Assembly: GCA_025363435.1 (NCBI GenBank)
Contig: JANYDY010000009.1
Span: 1-52,705 of the forward strand
Source: Betaproteobacteria bacterium
Lineage (GTDB): Bacteria > Pseudomonadota > Gammaproteobacteria > Burkholderiales > SG8-41
Direction: 5' to 3'
Length of the DNA stretch: 52,705 bases
Numbering within the stretch: the first letter of the stretch is position 1; the number at the start of each line of letters is the position of its first letter. Of the stretch, positions 17,166 to 24,615 are shown one piece after another. Below the pieces are notes generated by a model. That model saw only the letters and a list, made by a program, of their open reading frames with translations. It had not been told where the DNA came from and did not search any database. Position numbers and translations under genes: made by a program.

Positions 17166-17969
17166 ATGGAAAAACTCATCATCACGAATTGCGCGACCGA
17201 CTGTTCGATGTACGCGGAATGGAAAAACCGTTTTCATGATTCGCAGGTGCTTGCAAAGTCGGTGGCGGCGGCGTGCAAGAAGGGTTCGGCGATTGCGCAC
17301 ATCCATGCGCCGCCCGACGATTTCAAGGCCTGGGAATCGCATACCAAGGCGATCCGCGATCACTGCGACGTGATGATCCAGTATGGCATCTCGATTCAGA
17401 GCGTCGAGCAGCGCCGCGTGGTGATGAAAAACAAACCGGAAATGATTTCGGTGGCGGTCGGCGCGCACAATCTCGCCTTCATCGGCCGCGATCTGATGCT
17501 GCTGCATCCGCGCGCCGAATTGGCCGAAATGATGCGCATGTGCCGCGACATGGGCGTGAAGCCGGAATTCGAAGTCTGCGCATTGGGCGACCTCTGGTTG
17601 ATCGACGATCTCTGTCAGAAAGGTCTCGTCGACGATCCGATCATGATGACCATTTTCTTCGGCCGCCCGGGCGGCACCTGGTCGCCGCCGACGGCGGAAG
17701 AATTTTTGCATCGCACGAAAAATTTGCCCAAGGGTTCTTACGCGATGGCCAGCGTCACCGGCCCCACGCATCTGATGCTCGAAACGATGGCGGTGATGGG
17801 CGGCGGCCATGTGCGCGTCGACACCGAAGACGAGCCGTATTTGAAACCCGGCCTGCTTGGCGATAATGACGATCACGTTGAGCGCATCGCTGGCATTGCT
17901 GATATGTTCGGGCGCGGCGTGGCAACGATAGACGAAGCACGCAAGATGCTGAAGATTCCGTTGCACTGA
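17166..17969 (+). CDS. BKACE-family (3-keto-5-aminohexanoate cleavage-like) enzyme
   Basis: A 267-aa DUF849/BKACE TIM-barrel protein. Known members use zinc to cleave beta-keto acids with acetyl-CoA. The metal-binding HxH is present as IAHIHAPPDD and the late glutamate as VRVDTEDEPYL, with GGHVRV before it. The usual HxHxRD signature is changed: Pro-Pro replaces the Arg-Asp that normally follow, so the substrate pocket is atypical. ATG 17166 is 12 bases after GGGGGAG; ATG 17154 in the same frame touches that site and is less likely. It is followed by an FMN alpha-hydroxyacid oxidase and Bug copy 10 on the same strand. Confidence 0.85.
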   Translation: MEKLIITNCATDCSMYAEWKNRFHDSQVLAKSVAAACKKGSAIAHIHAPPDDFKAWESHTKAIRDHCDVMIQYGISIQSVEQRRVVMKNKPEMISVAVGAHNLAFIGRDLMLLHPRAELAEMMRMCRDMGVKPEFEVCALGDLWLIDDLCQKGLVDDPIMMTIFFGRPGGTWSPPTAEEFLHRTKNLPKGSYAMASVTGPTHLMLETMAVMGGGHVRVDTEDEPYLKPGLLGDNDDHVERIAGIADMFGRGVATIDEARKMLKIPLH

Positions 17970-17983
17970 ATCCATTTGGAAGT

Positions 17984-18062
17984 CGTAGGCCGGATGAAGC
18001 GAGGCGAAATCCGGAGTTGGCGTAACAATGTCCCGGAATACGCTGCGCTCCTTCCGGGCTAC
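17984..18062. repeat. REP/BIME pair (GTAGGCCGGATGAAGCG type)
   Basis: Two hairpin-forming units lie in the 127-bp gap: CGTAGGCCGGATGAAGCG with its closing AAATCCGG (17984-18014), and CCCGGAATACGCTGCGCTCC with TTCCGGGCTAC (18032-18062). They are arranged head to tail in opposite orientations, as in bacterial BIMEs. A repeat here can stabilise the 3' end of the BKACE transcript or reduce read-through. Confidence 0.75.
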
Positions 18063-18096
18063 AAATAAATTGCGGAATCGGTTGAGGACGAAGCAA

Positions 18097-19284
18097 ATGA
18101 AAGAAGAAACCTACGGCGCATGGAACATCTACGACCTCACCGAGCTCGCGCAGCGCCGCCTGCCCAAAGGCCTGTTCGAATTCATGCATCGCGGCAACGA
18201 CGACGAAATCGCCGTGCGCGACAACCGACGGGCGCTCGATGCCATCAAGTTGCGGCCGCGGGTTTTACGCGACGTCTCGAAGCGCAACCAGGAAATCACG
18301 CTGTTCGGCAAAAAACAGAAAATGCCGGTGATCGTGGCGCCGACCGGTTCGGTCGGGCTCGCATGGTATGAAGGCGAAATCGCACTCGCGCGTGCCGCGG
18401 CCGCGGCCGGCGTGCCCTACACGATGGCGGCGTCGTCGATGACGGCAATGGAAAAAGTCGCCGCCGCGGCACCCGACGGCACGCTGTGGTTCCAGTTCTA
18501 TATGTGGCCAGACCGTTCGCTTTCGCATCAACTGGTGGCGCGCGCCAAAGACGCCGGCGCCGAAGCGCTGGTGTTTACCGTCGACACGCCGGTGGCGCCG
18601 GGGCGCGAGTACAACCTGCGCAACGGTTTCACCATTCCGTTCCGTTTCACGCGCCGCAATGTACTCGACGTGCTCGGCCATCCGCGCTGGCTATTCGGCG
18701 TGCTGGTGCGTTATCTGTTGACCACCGGCGCGCCGCGCTATATGAATTTTCCGCCGCATATGCAGACGCGCGTCGGTGCGCTGCCGATGGGGCGTTCGGT
18801 GCAATCGAATGCCTCGATCAACTGGGACGATGTGCGCGAGCTGCGCAAGCTGTGGCCGCGTAAATTAATCATCAAAGGCATACAACATCCCATGGATGCG
18901 GTAATGGCCGCCGATTGCGGCGCCGACGGCGTGGTGATTTCGAACCACGGCGGGCGCGTGCTTGATAGCACGACGGCGCCGATACTGATATTGCCGGAGG
19001 TGCTCGACGCGGTGAACAAAAGAATCACCGTGATCGTCGACAGCGGTTTCCGGCGCGGCAGCGATGTGGTGAAAGCGCTCGCACTCGGCGCCGACGCGGT
19101 GATGCTGGGTCGCGGGCCACTGCACGGCGCGGCGGTCGCCGGCGAAGCGGGCGGTTTGCGCGCGCTGAATATCTACCGCGAGGAAATCCACCGCGTGATG
19201 GCGCTGATCGGTGCGAGCAGCATTGCCGAAATCACGCGCGAACACGTGATCATGCCGGAGATGAACGGGCCGGTGCCGGCCTGA
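18097..19284 (+). CDS. FMN-dependent alpha-hydroxyacid oxidase/dehydrogenase
   Basis: A 395-aa member of the lactate/glycolate/mandelate oxidase family, which oxidises a 2-hydroxy acid to a 2-oxo acid on FMN. The active-site block SNHGGRVLDST has the catalytic His and substrate Arg; LIIKGI supplies the FMN lysine, and DSGFRRGSD with LGRGPLHG the phosphate site. The N-terminal FEFMHRGNDDE replaces the usual YxYIxGGAxDE, so the substrate tyrosine near residue 24 is absent. The segment RRNVLDVLGHPRW resembles the membrane-anchoring loop of mandelate or lactate dehydrogenases. ATG 18097 follows GAGGA. The operon with the BKACE and Bug genes suggests a hydroxy-acid pathway. Confidence 0.9.
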   Translation: MKEETYGAWNIYDLTELAQRRLPKGLFEFMHRGNDDEIAVRDNRRALDAIKLRPRVLRDVSKRNQEITLFGKKQKMPVIVAPTGSVGLAWYEGEIALARAAAAAGVPYTMAASSMTAMEKVAAAAPDGTLWFQFYMWPDRSLSHQLVARAKDAGAEALVFTVDTPVAPGREYNLRNGFTIPFRFTRRNVLDVLGHPRWLFGVLVRYLLTTGAPRYMNFPPHMQTRVGALPMGRSVQSNASINWDDVRELRKLWPRKLIIKGIQHPMDAVMAADCGADGVVISNHGGRVLDSTTAPILILPEVLDAVNKRITVIVDSGFRRGSDVVKALALGADAVMLGRGPLHGAAVAGEAGGLRALNIYREEIHRVMALIGASSIAEITREHVIMPEMNGPVPA

Positions 19285-19291
19285 CGCCGCG

Positions 19292-20254
19292 ATGAAAAAA
19301 CACCGCGCTGTATATTGCGCAATCGCTGCGCTTGCTCTGGCCGACAGCGCGGCCTTTGCGCAAAACTTTCCGTCGAAACCGGTGCGCTACATCATGCCGA
19401 CCACCGGCGCCTCCGAACTGGTCGGCCGTCTCGCCGCGCAGGGCATGTCGGAAACGCTGGGCCAGCAGGTGTTCGTCGATGTACGCTCGGGCGCCGGCGG
19501 CAATCTCGGCGCCGAGATTGCGGCGAAAGCGCCGGCCGACGGTTATACGCTGTTGCAGGTCACGCAGGCGCACACCGTCAACGTCAGTCTGTTCAAAAGC
19601 CTTGCTTACGACGTGGTGCGCGATTTCGTACCGATCACCAAACTTGATATCTCACCGCTGATCGTCGTCGTGCATCCGTCGCTGCCGGTGAAAACCATCG
19701 CCGAGCTCGTCAAGATCGCGAAATCGAAACCGGGCGCGATTAACTACGGCTCGGCCGGTGTCGGCACCTCGACTTATCTCGCCGCCGAACTTTTCAAGAT
19801 CATGGCTGGCGTCAATCTGCTCGAAGTGCCTTACCGCGGCGGCGCGCCGGCGCAGACCGCAGTGCTCGCGGGCGAGGTCTCGGTGTATTTCGCGCCGATC
19901 GCCACCGCGCTGCCGTTCGTCAAAGACCGCCGCCTGCGCGCGCTGGCCGTCGGCACTGCAAAACGCCTGCCGATGTTGCCCGAGTATCCGACGATCGCCG
20001 AATCGGGTTATCCCGATTTCGAAGCGAGCAACTGGCACGGCATCGTTGCGCCGGTGAAAACGCCGAAGGAAATCATTGCGGCGCTGCATGCGGCGGCGCT
20101 GGCGGCACTGAAAAAACCGGAGCTCGCCAAACGCATGCTCGATCTCGGCTTTACGCCGGTCGGCGATCAGGCCGATGAATTCGCCGCCTTCATGCGCGCC
20201 GATATCGAGAAGTGGCAGAAGATCGTGCGGCAAAAAGGGCTCACTGCCGAATAG
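19292..20254 (+). CDS. Bug/TctC periplasmic solute receptor (copy 10)
   Basis: A 320-aa Bug receptor: signal peptide ending AAFAQ, then NFPSKPVRYIMPTTGASEL. Landmarks are VFVDVRSGAGGNLG (Val for the usual Asn), KAPADGYT and VPYRGGAPAQ. It is the closest relative of copy 2. The start is 7 bp after the oxidase stop without a strong Shine-Dalgarno sequence, so coupling is likely. A strong terminator begins inside its last codons. Confidence 0.94.
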   Translation: MKKHRAVYCAIAALALADSAAFAQNFPSKPVRYIMPTTGASELVGRLAAQGMSETLGQQVFVDVRSGAGGNLGAEIAAKAPADGYTLLQVTQAHTVNVSLFKSLAYDVVRDFVPITKLDISPLIVVVHPSLPVKTIAELVKIAKSKPGAINYGSAGVGTSTYLAAELFKIMAGVNLLEVPYRGGAPAQTAVLAGEVSVYFAPIATALPFVKDRRLRALAVGTAKRLPMLPEYPTIAESGYPDFEASNWHGIVAPVKTPKEIIAALHAAALAALKKPELAKRMLDLGFTPVGDQADEFAAFMRADIEKWQKIVRQKGLTAE

Positions 20255-20267
20255 CAGCGAGCCCTTT
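20234..20267. terminator. Bidirectional intrinsic terminator overlapping the stop of Bug copy 10
   Basis: AAAGGGCTC (20234-20242) pairs with GAGCCCTTT (20259-20267), extended by CTGC/GCAG inside after one mismatch, leaving a 6-base loop. T-rich tracts follow on both strands (TTTGTTGTT on plus; TTTTTG on minus), so it can end both the 17166-20254 operon and the minus-strand CMD operon ending at 20397. The TAG stop (20252-20254) lies in the hairpin. Confidence 0.8.
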
Positions 20268-20270
20268 GTT

Positions 20271-20413
20271 GTTACAACTGCAGCGGCAGAACCCGTAGGG
20301 CGGATGAGCGTAGCGTAATCCGCCGGATGCGGCGGATCGTCAATCGCATAATCATTCGGCGGAAGGCGCTGCGCTTTTCCGCCCTGCAAAACCCGGTTAC
20401 AACTGCAGCGGCA
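20271..20413. repeat. BIME flanked by an 18-bp direct repeat copied from the CMD gene 3' end
   Basis: GTTACAACTGCAGCGGCA occurs at 20271-20288 and again at 20396-20413, where it is the last codons and stop of the CMD gene. The 107 bp between carry two opposed REP units: GTAGGCGGAT-type CGTAGGGCGGATGAGCG with GTAATCCGCC, and GGCGGAAGGCGCTGCGC with TTTTCCGCCCTGC. The repeat looks like insertion of a REP pair with duplication of the target. Confidence 0.8.
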
Positions 20414-21329
20414 ACTGCGTGTCGTAGACTTCCTTCGCCTGACCGACCTCGTTGAGTATGCGGTCGAACTGGCGCACTGCGCGCAGACTGCGCGGCATGC
20501 CTGCGTAGATCGTCGAGTGCAATAACACTTCCAGCACTTCGCGCGGCGTGGCGCCGAGCATCAGCGCAGCGCGTTGATGGTTGTCGCCCTGGATCTGTTC
20601 GTCGAGCACCGCGCAGACGCCGACCATGCACAGAAGGCGCGTCTTGTCGTCGAGGATGCCGCGTACGTACATGCCGGCATAGATGAAGTCGAGCCACAGC
20701 TTCAGATAGTTCTGGTCGAGGCGGTCGAACTGCACCACGGTTTCGGCATGATGCGTCGGCTGCAGGCGGATGCCGGCGCTGATGCCGTGCCAGCCGTATT
20801 TCTGCATCATCGCTTCGCGCTGTGGGAATCTGGAATCAGGCACGCGCCAGGTCGGACGTTCTTTCTCCAGATTGCGGCTTTTCGTCACGCCGTCGAGCGG
20901 CAACTGGTCGCTCTTGATTTCCTTCATGCGGCCGGCTTTGGTCATCACCTTCTTGAAGACGCGCACCGCACGTGTGATTTTCGGCGTGCCGAGGTAGACG
21001 GTGATCTGCAGCAGCACTTCAAGCATCTCGCGCGGCTTGAGCTTGAGCGTGAGCGCGCTCTTGAGATGGCTCTCGAGGGTTTCCATTTCGTCCATCGCCA
21101 CCGCCTGCGAAATCGCCACCAGCAGGCGCACGCGTTCGGTCAGCACGCCGCGGTTGTACAGCCCGCCGTAGGTGTAATCGAGCCACAGCTTGGCGTATTG
21201 CGGATCGAGTTCGTCGCGCCACTTCAGCATTTCCATGAAGTCGGTGGGGTTCAGGCGCAAGCCGTTGTCGATGCCTTTGGCGCCGTATTTCTTTTTCATT
21301 TTGGTAACTGCTGCGTTGCTTTTTGCCAT
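20397..21329 (-). CDS. Two-domain carboxymuconolactone decarboxylase (CMD/AhpD-fold) protein
   Basis: A 310-aa protein made of two CMD-like all-helical domains in tandem. The first spans about residues 10-150 (KYGAKGIDNGLRL ... KPREMLEVLLQITVYLG) and the second about 180-305 (KYGWHGISAGIRL ... TPREVLEVLLHSTIYAG); the matching phrases show an internal duplication. The AhpD-type CxxC redox pair is absent from both, so peroxidase-like chemistry is unlikely; decarboxylase or unknown function remains. ATG 21329 has GGAGA seven bases upstream; an earlier in-frame ATG (21344) does not. It is the last gene of a minus-strand operon with an aldo/keto reductase and two Bug receptors. Confidence 0.85.
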   Translation of the reverse strand: MAKSNAAVTKMKKKYGAKGIDNGLRLNPTDFMEMLKWRDELDPQYAKLWLDYTYGGLYNRGVLTERVRLLVAISQAVAMDEMETLESHLKSALTLKLKPREMLEVLLQITVYLGTPKITRAVRVFKKVMTKAGRMKEIKSDQLPLDGVTKSRNLEKERPTWRVPDSRFPQREAMMQKYGWHGISAGIRLQPTHHAETVVQFDRLDQNYLKLWLDFIYAGMYVRGILDDKTRLLCMVGVCAVLDEQIQGDNHQRAALMLGATPREVLEVLLHSTIYAGMPRSLRAVRQFDRILNEVGQAKEVYDTQLPLQL

Positions 21330-21381
21330 TGCTGTCTCCATCAAAGAAAAGTGTCAGTGTGCTTATTAGCTCTTGCTGGAA

Positions 21382-21446
21382 CGTGGTTCGACAGGCTCAC
21401 CACGAACGGGGCTCTAAAATCGCCGCTCGTCCCGAGTTTGTCGAAG
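21382..21446. repeat. Dispersed repeat with GTTCGACAGGCTCACCACGAAC
   Basis: GGTTCGACAGGCTCACC and ACGAACGGGG (about 21384-21411) are followed by CCCGAGTTTGTCGAAGGAC (about 21429-21448) on the other arm, forming an imperfect inverted pair in the 122-bp gap between the CMD and aldo/keto reductase genes. A single arm of the same family is at 29092-29118. This is a common betaproteobacterial intergenic repeat type; no gene is present. Confidence 0.6.
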
Positions 21447-21451
21447 GACTA

Positions 21452-22396
21452 TTAATCTTTTTTTGAAATCTCGTTCACTTCCGCTACTTCCTCCGGCGTC
21501 AAATCCCATTCGATCGCTTTCACGTTAATGTCGAGTTGCTCTGGCTTGGACGCGCCGGCGATGACGGTGGCGATCACCGGTTGTGCCAGCAGCCAGGCGA
21601 ATGCCAGTTCGATCATCGTGCGATTGCGCGCCTTGCAGAAGGCTTCGAGTTTTTCGAGGATGTCCCAGTTGACGTCGTTGACGAACATGCCTTGATAACG
21701 TTCGCCCTTGGTGATGCGCGCGCCGGCGGGCAAGGCCTCGCCGCGTTTGTATTTGCCGGTGAGAAATCCGCTGGCCAGCGGGTAATAGGGCAGCAGTTGT
21801 GTGCCGTGCTTCAGCATGGCGGGAATCAGGTCGCGCTCTGCGCCGCGCTTGAGGATGCTGTATTCGGATTCGCAGCAGGTGAGCGGTGTCAGGCCGTGGT
21901 GTTTGGCTGTCCACTGCATATCAACAAACGGCCAGCCGACCAGCGTAGAAAAACCGAGGTAACGCACTTTGCCCTGTTTCACCAGATCGTCGAGCGCACG
22001 CATGGTTTCTTCAAGCGGCGTCTTGGTGTCGAAGTGATGCAGTTGATAAAGATCGATCCATTCGGTCTTCAGACGTTTGAGGCTCGCTTCAACCGCGCTC
22101 ATGATGTATTTGCGCGAAGCGCCGCGCAGCGTGCCCGCTTCATCCATCGGACCGCCGAATTTGCTGGCGAGAAAAATATCCTTACGCCGCGGACCGAGAA
22201 ACTGGCCGAGGCAGGTTTCGGAGCCGCCGCGTTTGCCGTAGATGTCGGCGGTGTCCCAGAAGGTGATGCCGAGATCGAGCGCCTTATGGATGACGGCTTG
22301 TGATGCTTCGGTGTCGATACGCAAGCCGAAATTGTTGCAGCCGAGGCCGAGTGCGGAAACCTTGATGCCGGTGTTGCCGATAGCGCGTTGCTTCAT
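21452..22396 (-). CDS. Aldo/keto reductase
   Basis: A 314-aa NADPH-dependent aldo/keto reductase (TIM barrel). The catalytic tetrad is visible: Asp in FWDTADIYG, Tyr in the same motif, Lys in FLASKFGG and His in LYQLHHFD. A late IAGASKPEQLDINV segment supplies the cofactor-phosphate site. Its length and the K-GSET loop place it among YajO/YghZ-like oxidoreductases acting on aldehydes and ketones. AAGGAC precedes the ATG. It follows two closely related Bug receptors and precedes the CMD gene, so the operon could import a carbonyl or aromatic acid and process it; the substrate is unknown. Confidence 0.93.
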   Translation of the reverse strand: MKQRAIGNTGIKVSALGLGCNNFGLRIDTEASQAVIHKALDLGITFWDTADIYGKRGGSETCLGQFLGPRRKDIFLASKFGGPMDEAGTLRGASRKYIMSAVEASLKRLKTEWIDLYQLHHFDTKTPLEETMRALDDLVKQGKVRYLGFSTLVGWPFVDMQWTAKHHGLTPLTCCESEYSILKRGAERDLIPAMLKHGTQLLPYYPLASGFLTGKYKRGEALPAGARITKGERYQGMFVNDVNWDILEKLEAFCKARNRTMIELAFAWLLAQPVIATVIAGASKPEQLDINVKAIEWDLTPEEVAEVNEISKKD

Positions 22397-22410
22397 TGAT
22401 TGTCCTTGAA

Positions 22411-23373
22411 CTATTCGAGTTTGATGTTAGTGCGGCGTACGACGTCACCCCATTTTTCCAGATCGGCGCGCACCATGGCACTGGCCTGCTCCGGCGTGTT
22501 GCCGACTGCTTCGGCGCCTTCGTTGGCGAGGCGTGATTTTACGGCCGGCGATTGCAGTGCAGTGACCATTTCGCGATTCAGGCGCGCGACGATTTCTTTG
22601 GGCGTTGCCGCCGGCATCATGATCATGTGCGCCGCGGATTCGTCGATGCCGTCGACGCCGGCTTCGGCGAGTGTCGGCACATCCGGCAGCAGTGTCGAGC
22701 GGCGCGATTCGGTGACGGCGAGTGCGCGCAGGCGCCTGTTCTGCACCGACGGCAGCGCGGCAAGAATGCCGAACATGCTGGCCTGCACCTGGCCGGCGAT
22801 GGATTCGGTCAGCGCCGGGCCGGTGCCTTTATAGGGGATATGCGTGATCTTCATGCCGGTCTTCAGCTTCAGCAATTCCATCACCATCTGCGGATGCGTG
22901 CCGGCGCCGCCCGAGGCGTAATTGAGATCGCCCGGCCGCGCCTTCGTCAGCGCGATCAGTTCCCTGACGTTTTTCGCCGGCAGCGCCGGATGTACGACAA
23001 AAATAAACGGTGAAGCGGCGAGTACCGTGACGCCGGTGAAATCCCTGTGCGGATCAAAAGGCAGCTTTGGATAGAGCGTTGCGTTGATCGTGAAACTCGA
23101 CATGCCGACGATCAGCAGGGTGTAGCCGTCAGGCGCTGACTTGGCGACGAAATCGGTGCCGAGTATGCCGCTGGCGCCTGCGCGGTTGTCGACGACGACC
23201 TGCTGGCCGAGCGCGGGCGTGATCGCCGCACCGATCGTGCGCGCGAGTATGTCGCTGGGGCCGCCGGGCGCGAGCGGCACGACCAGGCGGATCGGTTTCG
23301 ACGGATATTGCTGCGCATACACTGGTGCTAGCGCGATGCTCGCGAGCAAAGCAAACGACGAAATGTTTTTCAT
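22411..23373 (-). CDS. Bug/TctC periplasmic solute receptor (copy 11)
   Basis: A 320-aa Bug receptor: signal peptide ending PVYAQ, then QYPSKPIRLVVPLAPGGPSD. Landmarks are VVVDNRAGASGILG, SAPDGYT and MELLKLKTGMKITHIPYKG. The last phrase is identical to that in copy 12 except at one residue, and most of the chain aligns without gaps, so copies 11 and 12 are a recent tandem duplication. They nonetheless differ in the region after VPTLAE, likely altering specificity. The gap to copy 12 is 7 bp. Confidence 0.95.
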   Translation of the reverse strand: MKNISSFALLASIALAPVYAQQYPSKPIRLVVPLAPGGPSDILARTIGAAITPALGQQVVVDNRAGASGILGTDFVAKSAPDGYTLLIVGMSSFTINATLYPKLPFDPHRDFTGVTVLAASPFIFVVHPALPAKNVRELIALTKARPGDLNYASGGAGTHPQMVMELLKLKTGMKITHIPYKGTGPALTESIAGQVQASMFGILAALPSVQNRRLRALAVTESRRSTLLPDVPTLAEAGVDGIDESAAHMIMMPAATPKEIVARLNREMVTALQSPAVKSRLANEGAEAVGNTPEQASAMVRADLEKWGDVVRRTNIKLE

Positions 23374-23380
23374 CGCGGCA

Positions 23381-24361
23381 TTACTCCGGTTTGATGCCGC
23401 TGCGTTTGATCACGTCGGCCCACTTGTCGAGATCGGTGCGCACGATGGCTGCCGCCTCTTCAGGTGTGTTGCCGATGATTTCGGCGCCTTCGTTTTCGAG
23501 TCGCGTCACCACTTCCGGCGCGCGCAACGCTTTCACCAGTTCGCGATGCAGGCGCGCGATGATGTCTTTCGGCGTGCCTGCCGGCACCAGTATCATGTGG
23601 CCGCTGACATCGTCGAAACCCTTGATGCCTGATTCTTCGAGTGTCGGCACCTCGGGCAGCTTGCTTGAACGCTTGGCGCCCGTGATGACCAGCGCGCGCA
23701 GGCGCTTCGATTCCACCACCGGCAGCGCGGCGATCAGATTCGAGAGTGACACCTGTATATGGCCGGCGATGTGATCGATCAGCATCGGCCCGGTACCTTT
23801 GTACGGAATGTGCGTGATCTGCATGCCGGTCTTCAGCTTCAGCAATTCCATCGACATCTGCGGGCCGGTGCCGGTGCCGCCCGAGCCGTAGTTGAGATCT
23901 TTCGGCCGTGCTTTGTCGAGGGCGAGCAGATCCTTGAAAGTTTTCGCCGGCAGTGACGGATGCACGGTCATCATGTACGGGCCGGCGGCCAGTATCGACA
24001 CCGGCGTCAGGTCTTTGCGCGCATCGTACGGCAGCTTCGGATACAAATTGGCGGTTATTGTAAACGTCGACGATGCGATCAGCAGCATGGTGTAGCCGTC
24101 GGGCGGCGATTTTGCGGCGATATCAACGCCAATGGTGCCGCCGGCGCCGGTGCGGTTGTCGACGATAATGCTTTGGCCAAGCGCGGGTGTCAGTTGCTGC
24201 GCCATGGTGCGCGCGAGCAAGTCGCTGGGGCCGCCGGGTGCCAGCGGCACTACCAGGCGGATCGGTTTGACCGGCCAGGTTTGCGCAAAGACCGGCGCCG
24301 CCGCAATGATTACCGCAGCGATCCACATTTGTAATGCAAGAGCGACAGCAATACGCTGCAT
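23381..24361 (-). CDS. Bug/TctC periplasmic solute receptor (copy 12)
   Basis: A 326-aa Bug receptor and tandem paralogue of copy 11: signal peptide ending PVFAQ, then TWPVKPIRLVVPLAPGGPSD. Landmarks are IIVDNRTGAGGTIG, SPPDGYT and MQITHIPYKGTGP. AGGAGGAG precedes the ATG, the best ribosome site in this operon, consistent with the first gene. The operon order is copy 12, copy 11, aldo/keto reductase, CMD protein. Upstream is a non-coding repeat region shared with the divergent GMC oxidoreductase gene. Confidence 0.95.
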   Translation of the reverse strand: MQRIAVALALQMWIAAVIIAAAPVFAQTWPVKPIRLVVPLAPGGPSDLLARTMAQQLTPALGQSIIVDNRTGAGGTIGVDIAAKSPPDGYTMLLIASSTFTITANLYPKLPYDARKDLTPVSILAAGPYMMTVHPSLPAKTFKDLLALDKARPKDLNYGSGGTGTGPQMSMELLKLKTGMQITHIPYKGTGPMLIDHIAGHIQVSLSNLIAALPVVESKRLRALVITGAKRSSKLPEVPTLEESGIKGFDDVSGHMILVPAGTPKDIIARLHRELVKALRAPEVVTRLENEGAEIIGNTPEEAAAIVRTDLDKWADVIKRSGIKPE

Positions 24362-24493
24362 GACTCCTCCTGTTGCGTTATTTCCCGGGGATTAACCAGA
24401 ACGCGCGGGTCGCCTGAGGGCGATCTTGTTTGTGTTGAGTTTACTGCAATCCCGTTGATACCACCGACGAGCATTCGCGCTCCTGGTTTTCCC

Positions 24494-24590
24494 CCTCTCC
24501 CTTGAGGGGAGAGGGCAGGGGTGAGGGTGAGGGTGAAGGTGAAGGCGTCGCAATCCCACACCTCAATCCTTCCCCTCAAAGGGGGAGGAA
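24494..24590. repeat. CCCTCTCCC/GGGAGAGGG hairpin repeat with GGTGAGGGTGA run
   Basis: In the 254-bp gap, CCCTCTCCC and GGGGAGAGGG form a hairpin (24494-24516), followed by a G-rich run of GGTGAG/GGTGAA hexamers (24518-24546) and CCCCTCAAAGGGGG (24573-24586). The same family, inverted, is at 45177-45337. The run extends the GMC frame upstream with an artificial Gly-Glu stretch, which I do not accept as coding. Confidence 0.65.
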
Positions 24591-24615
24591 GCATGCAATC
24601 AGGCAAAATACGCCA

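Noticed and set aside
24502-24615. N-terminal extension of the GMC oxidoreductase with Gly-Glu repeats
   Set aside because: The repeat comes from dispersed intergenic hairpin DNA; the family starts at the FAD motif just after ATG 24616.
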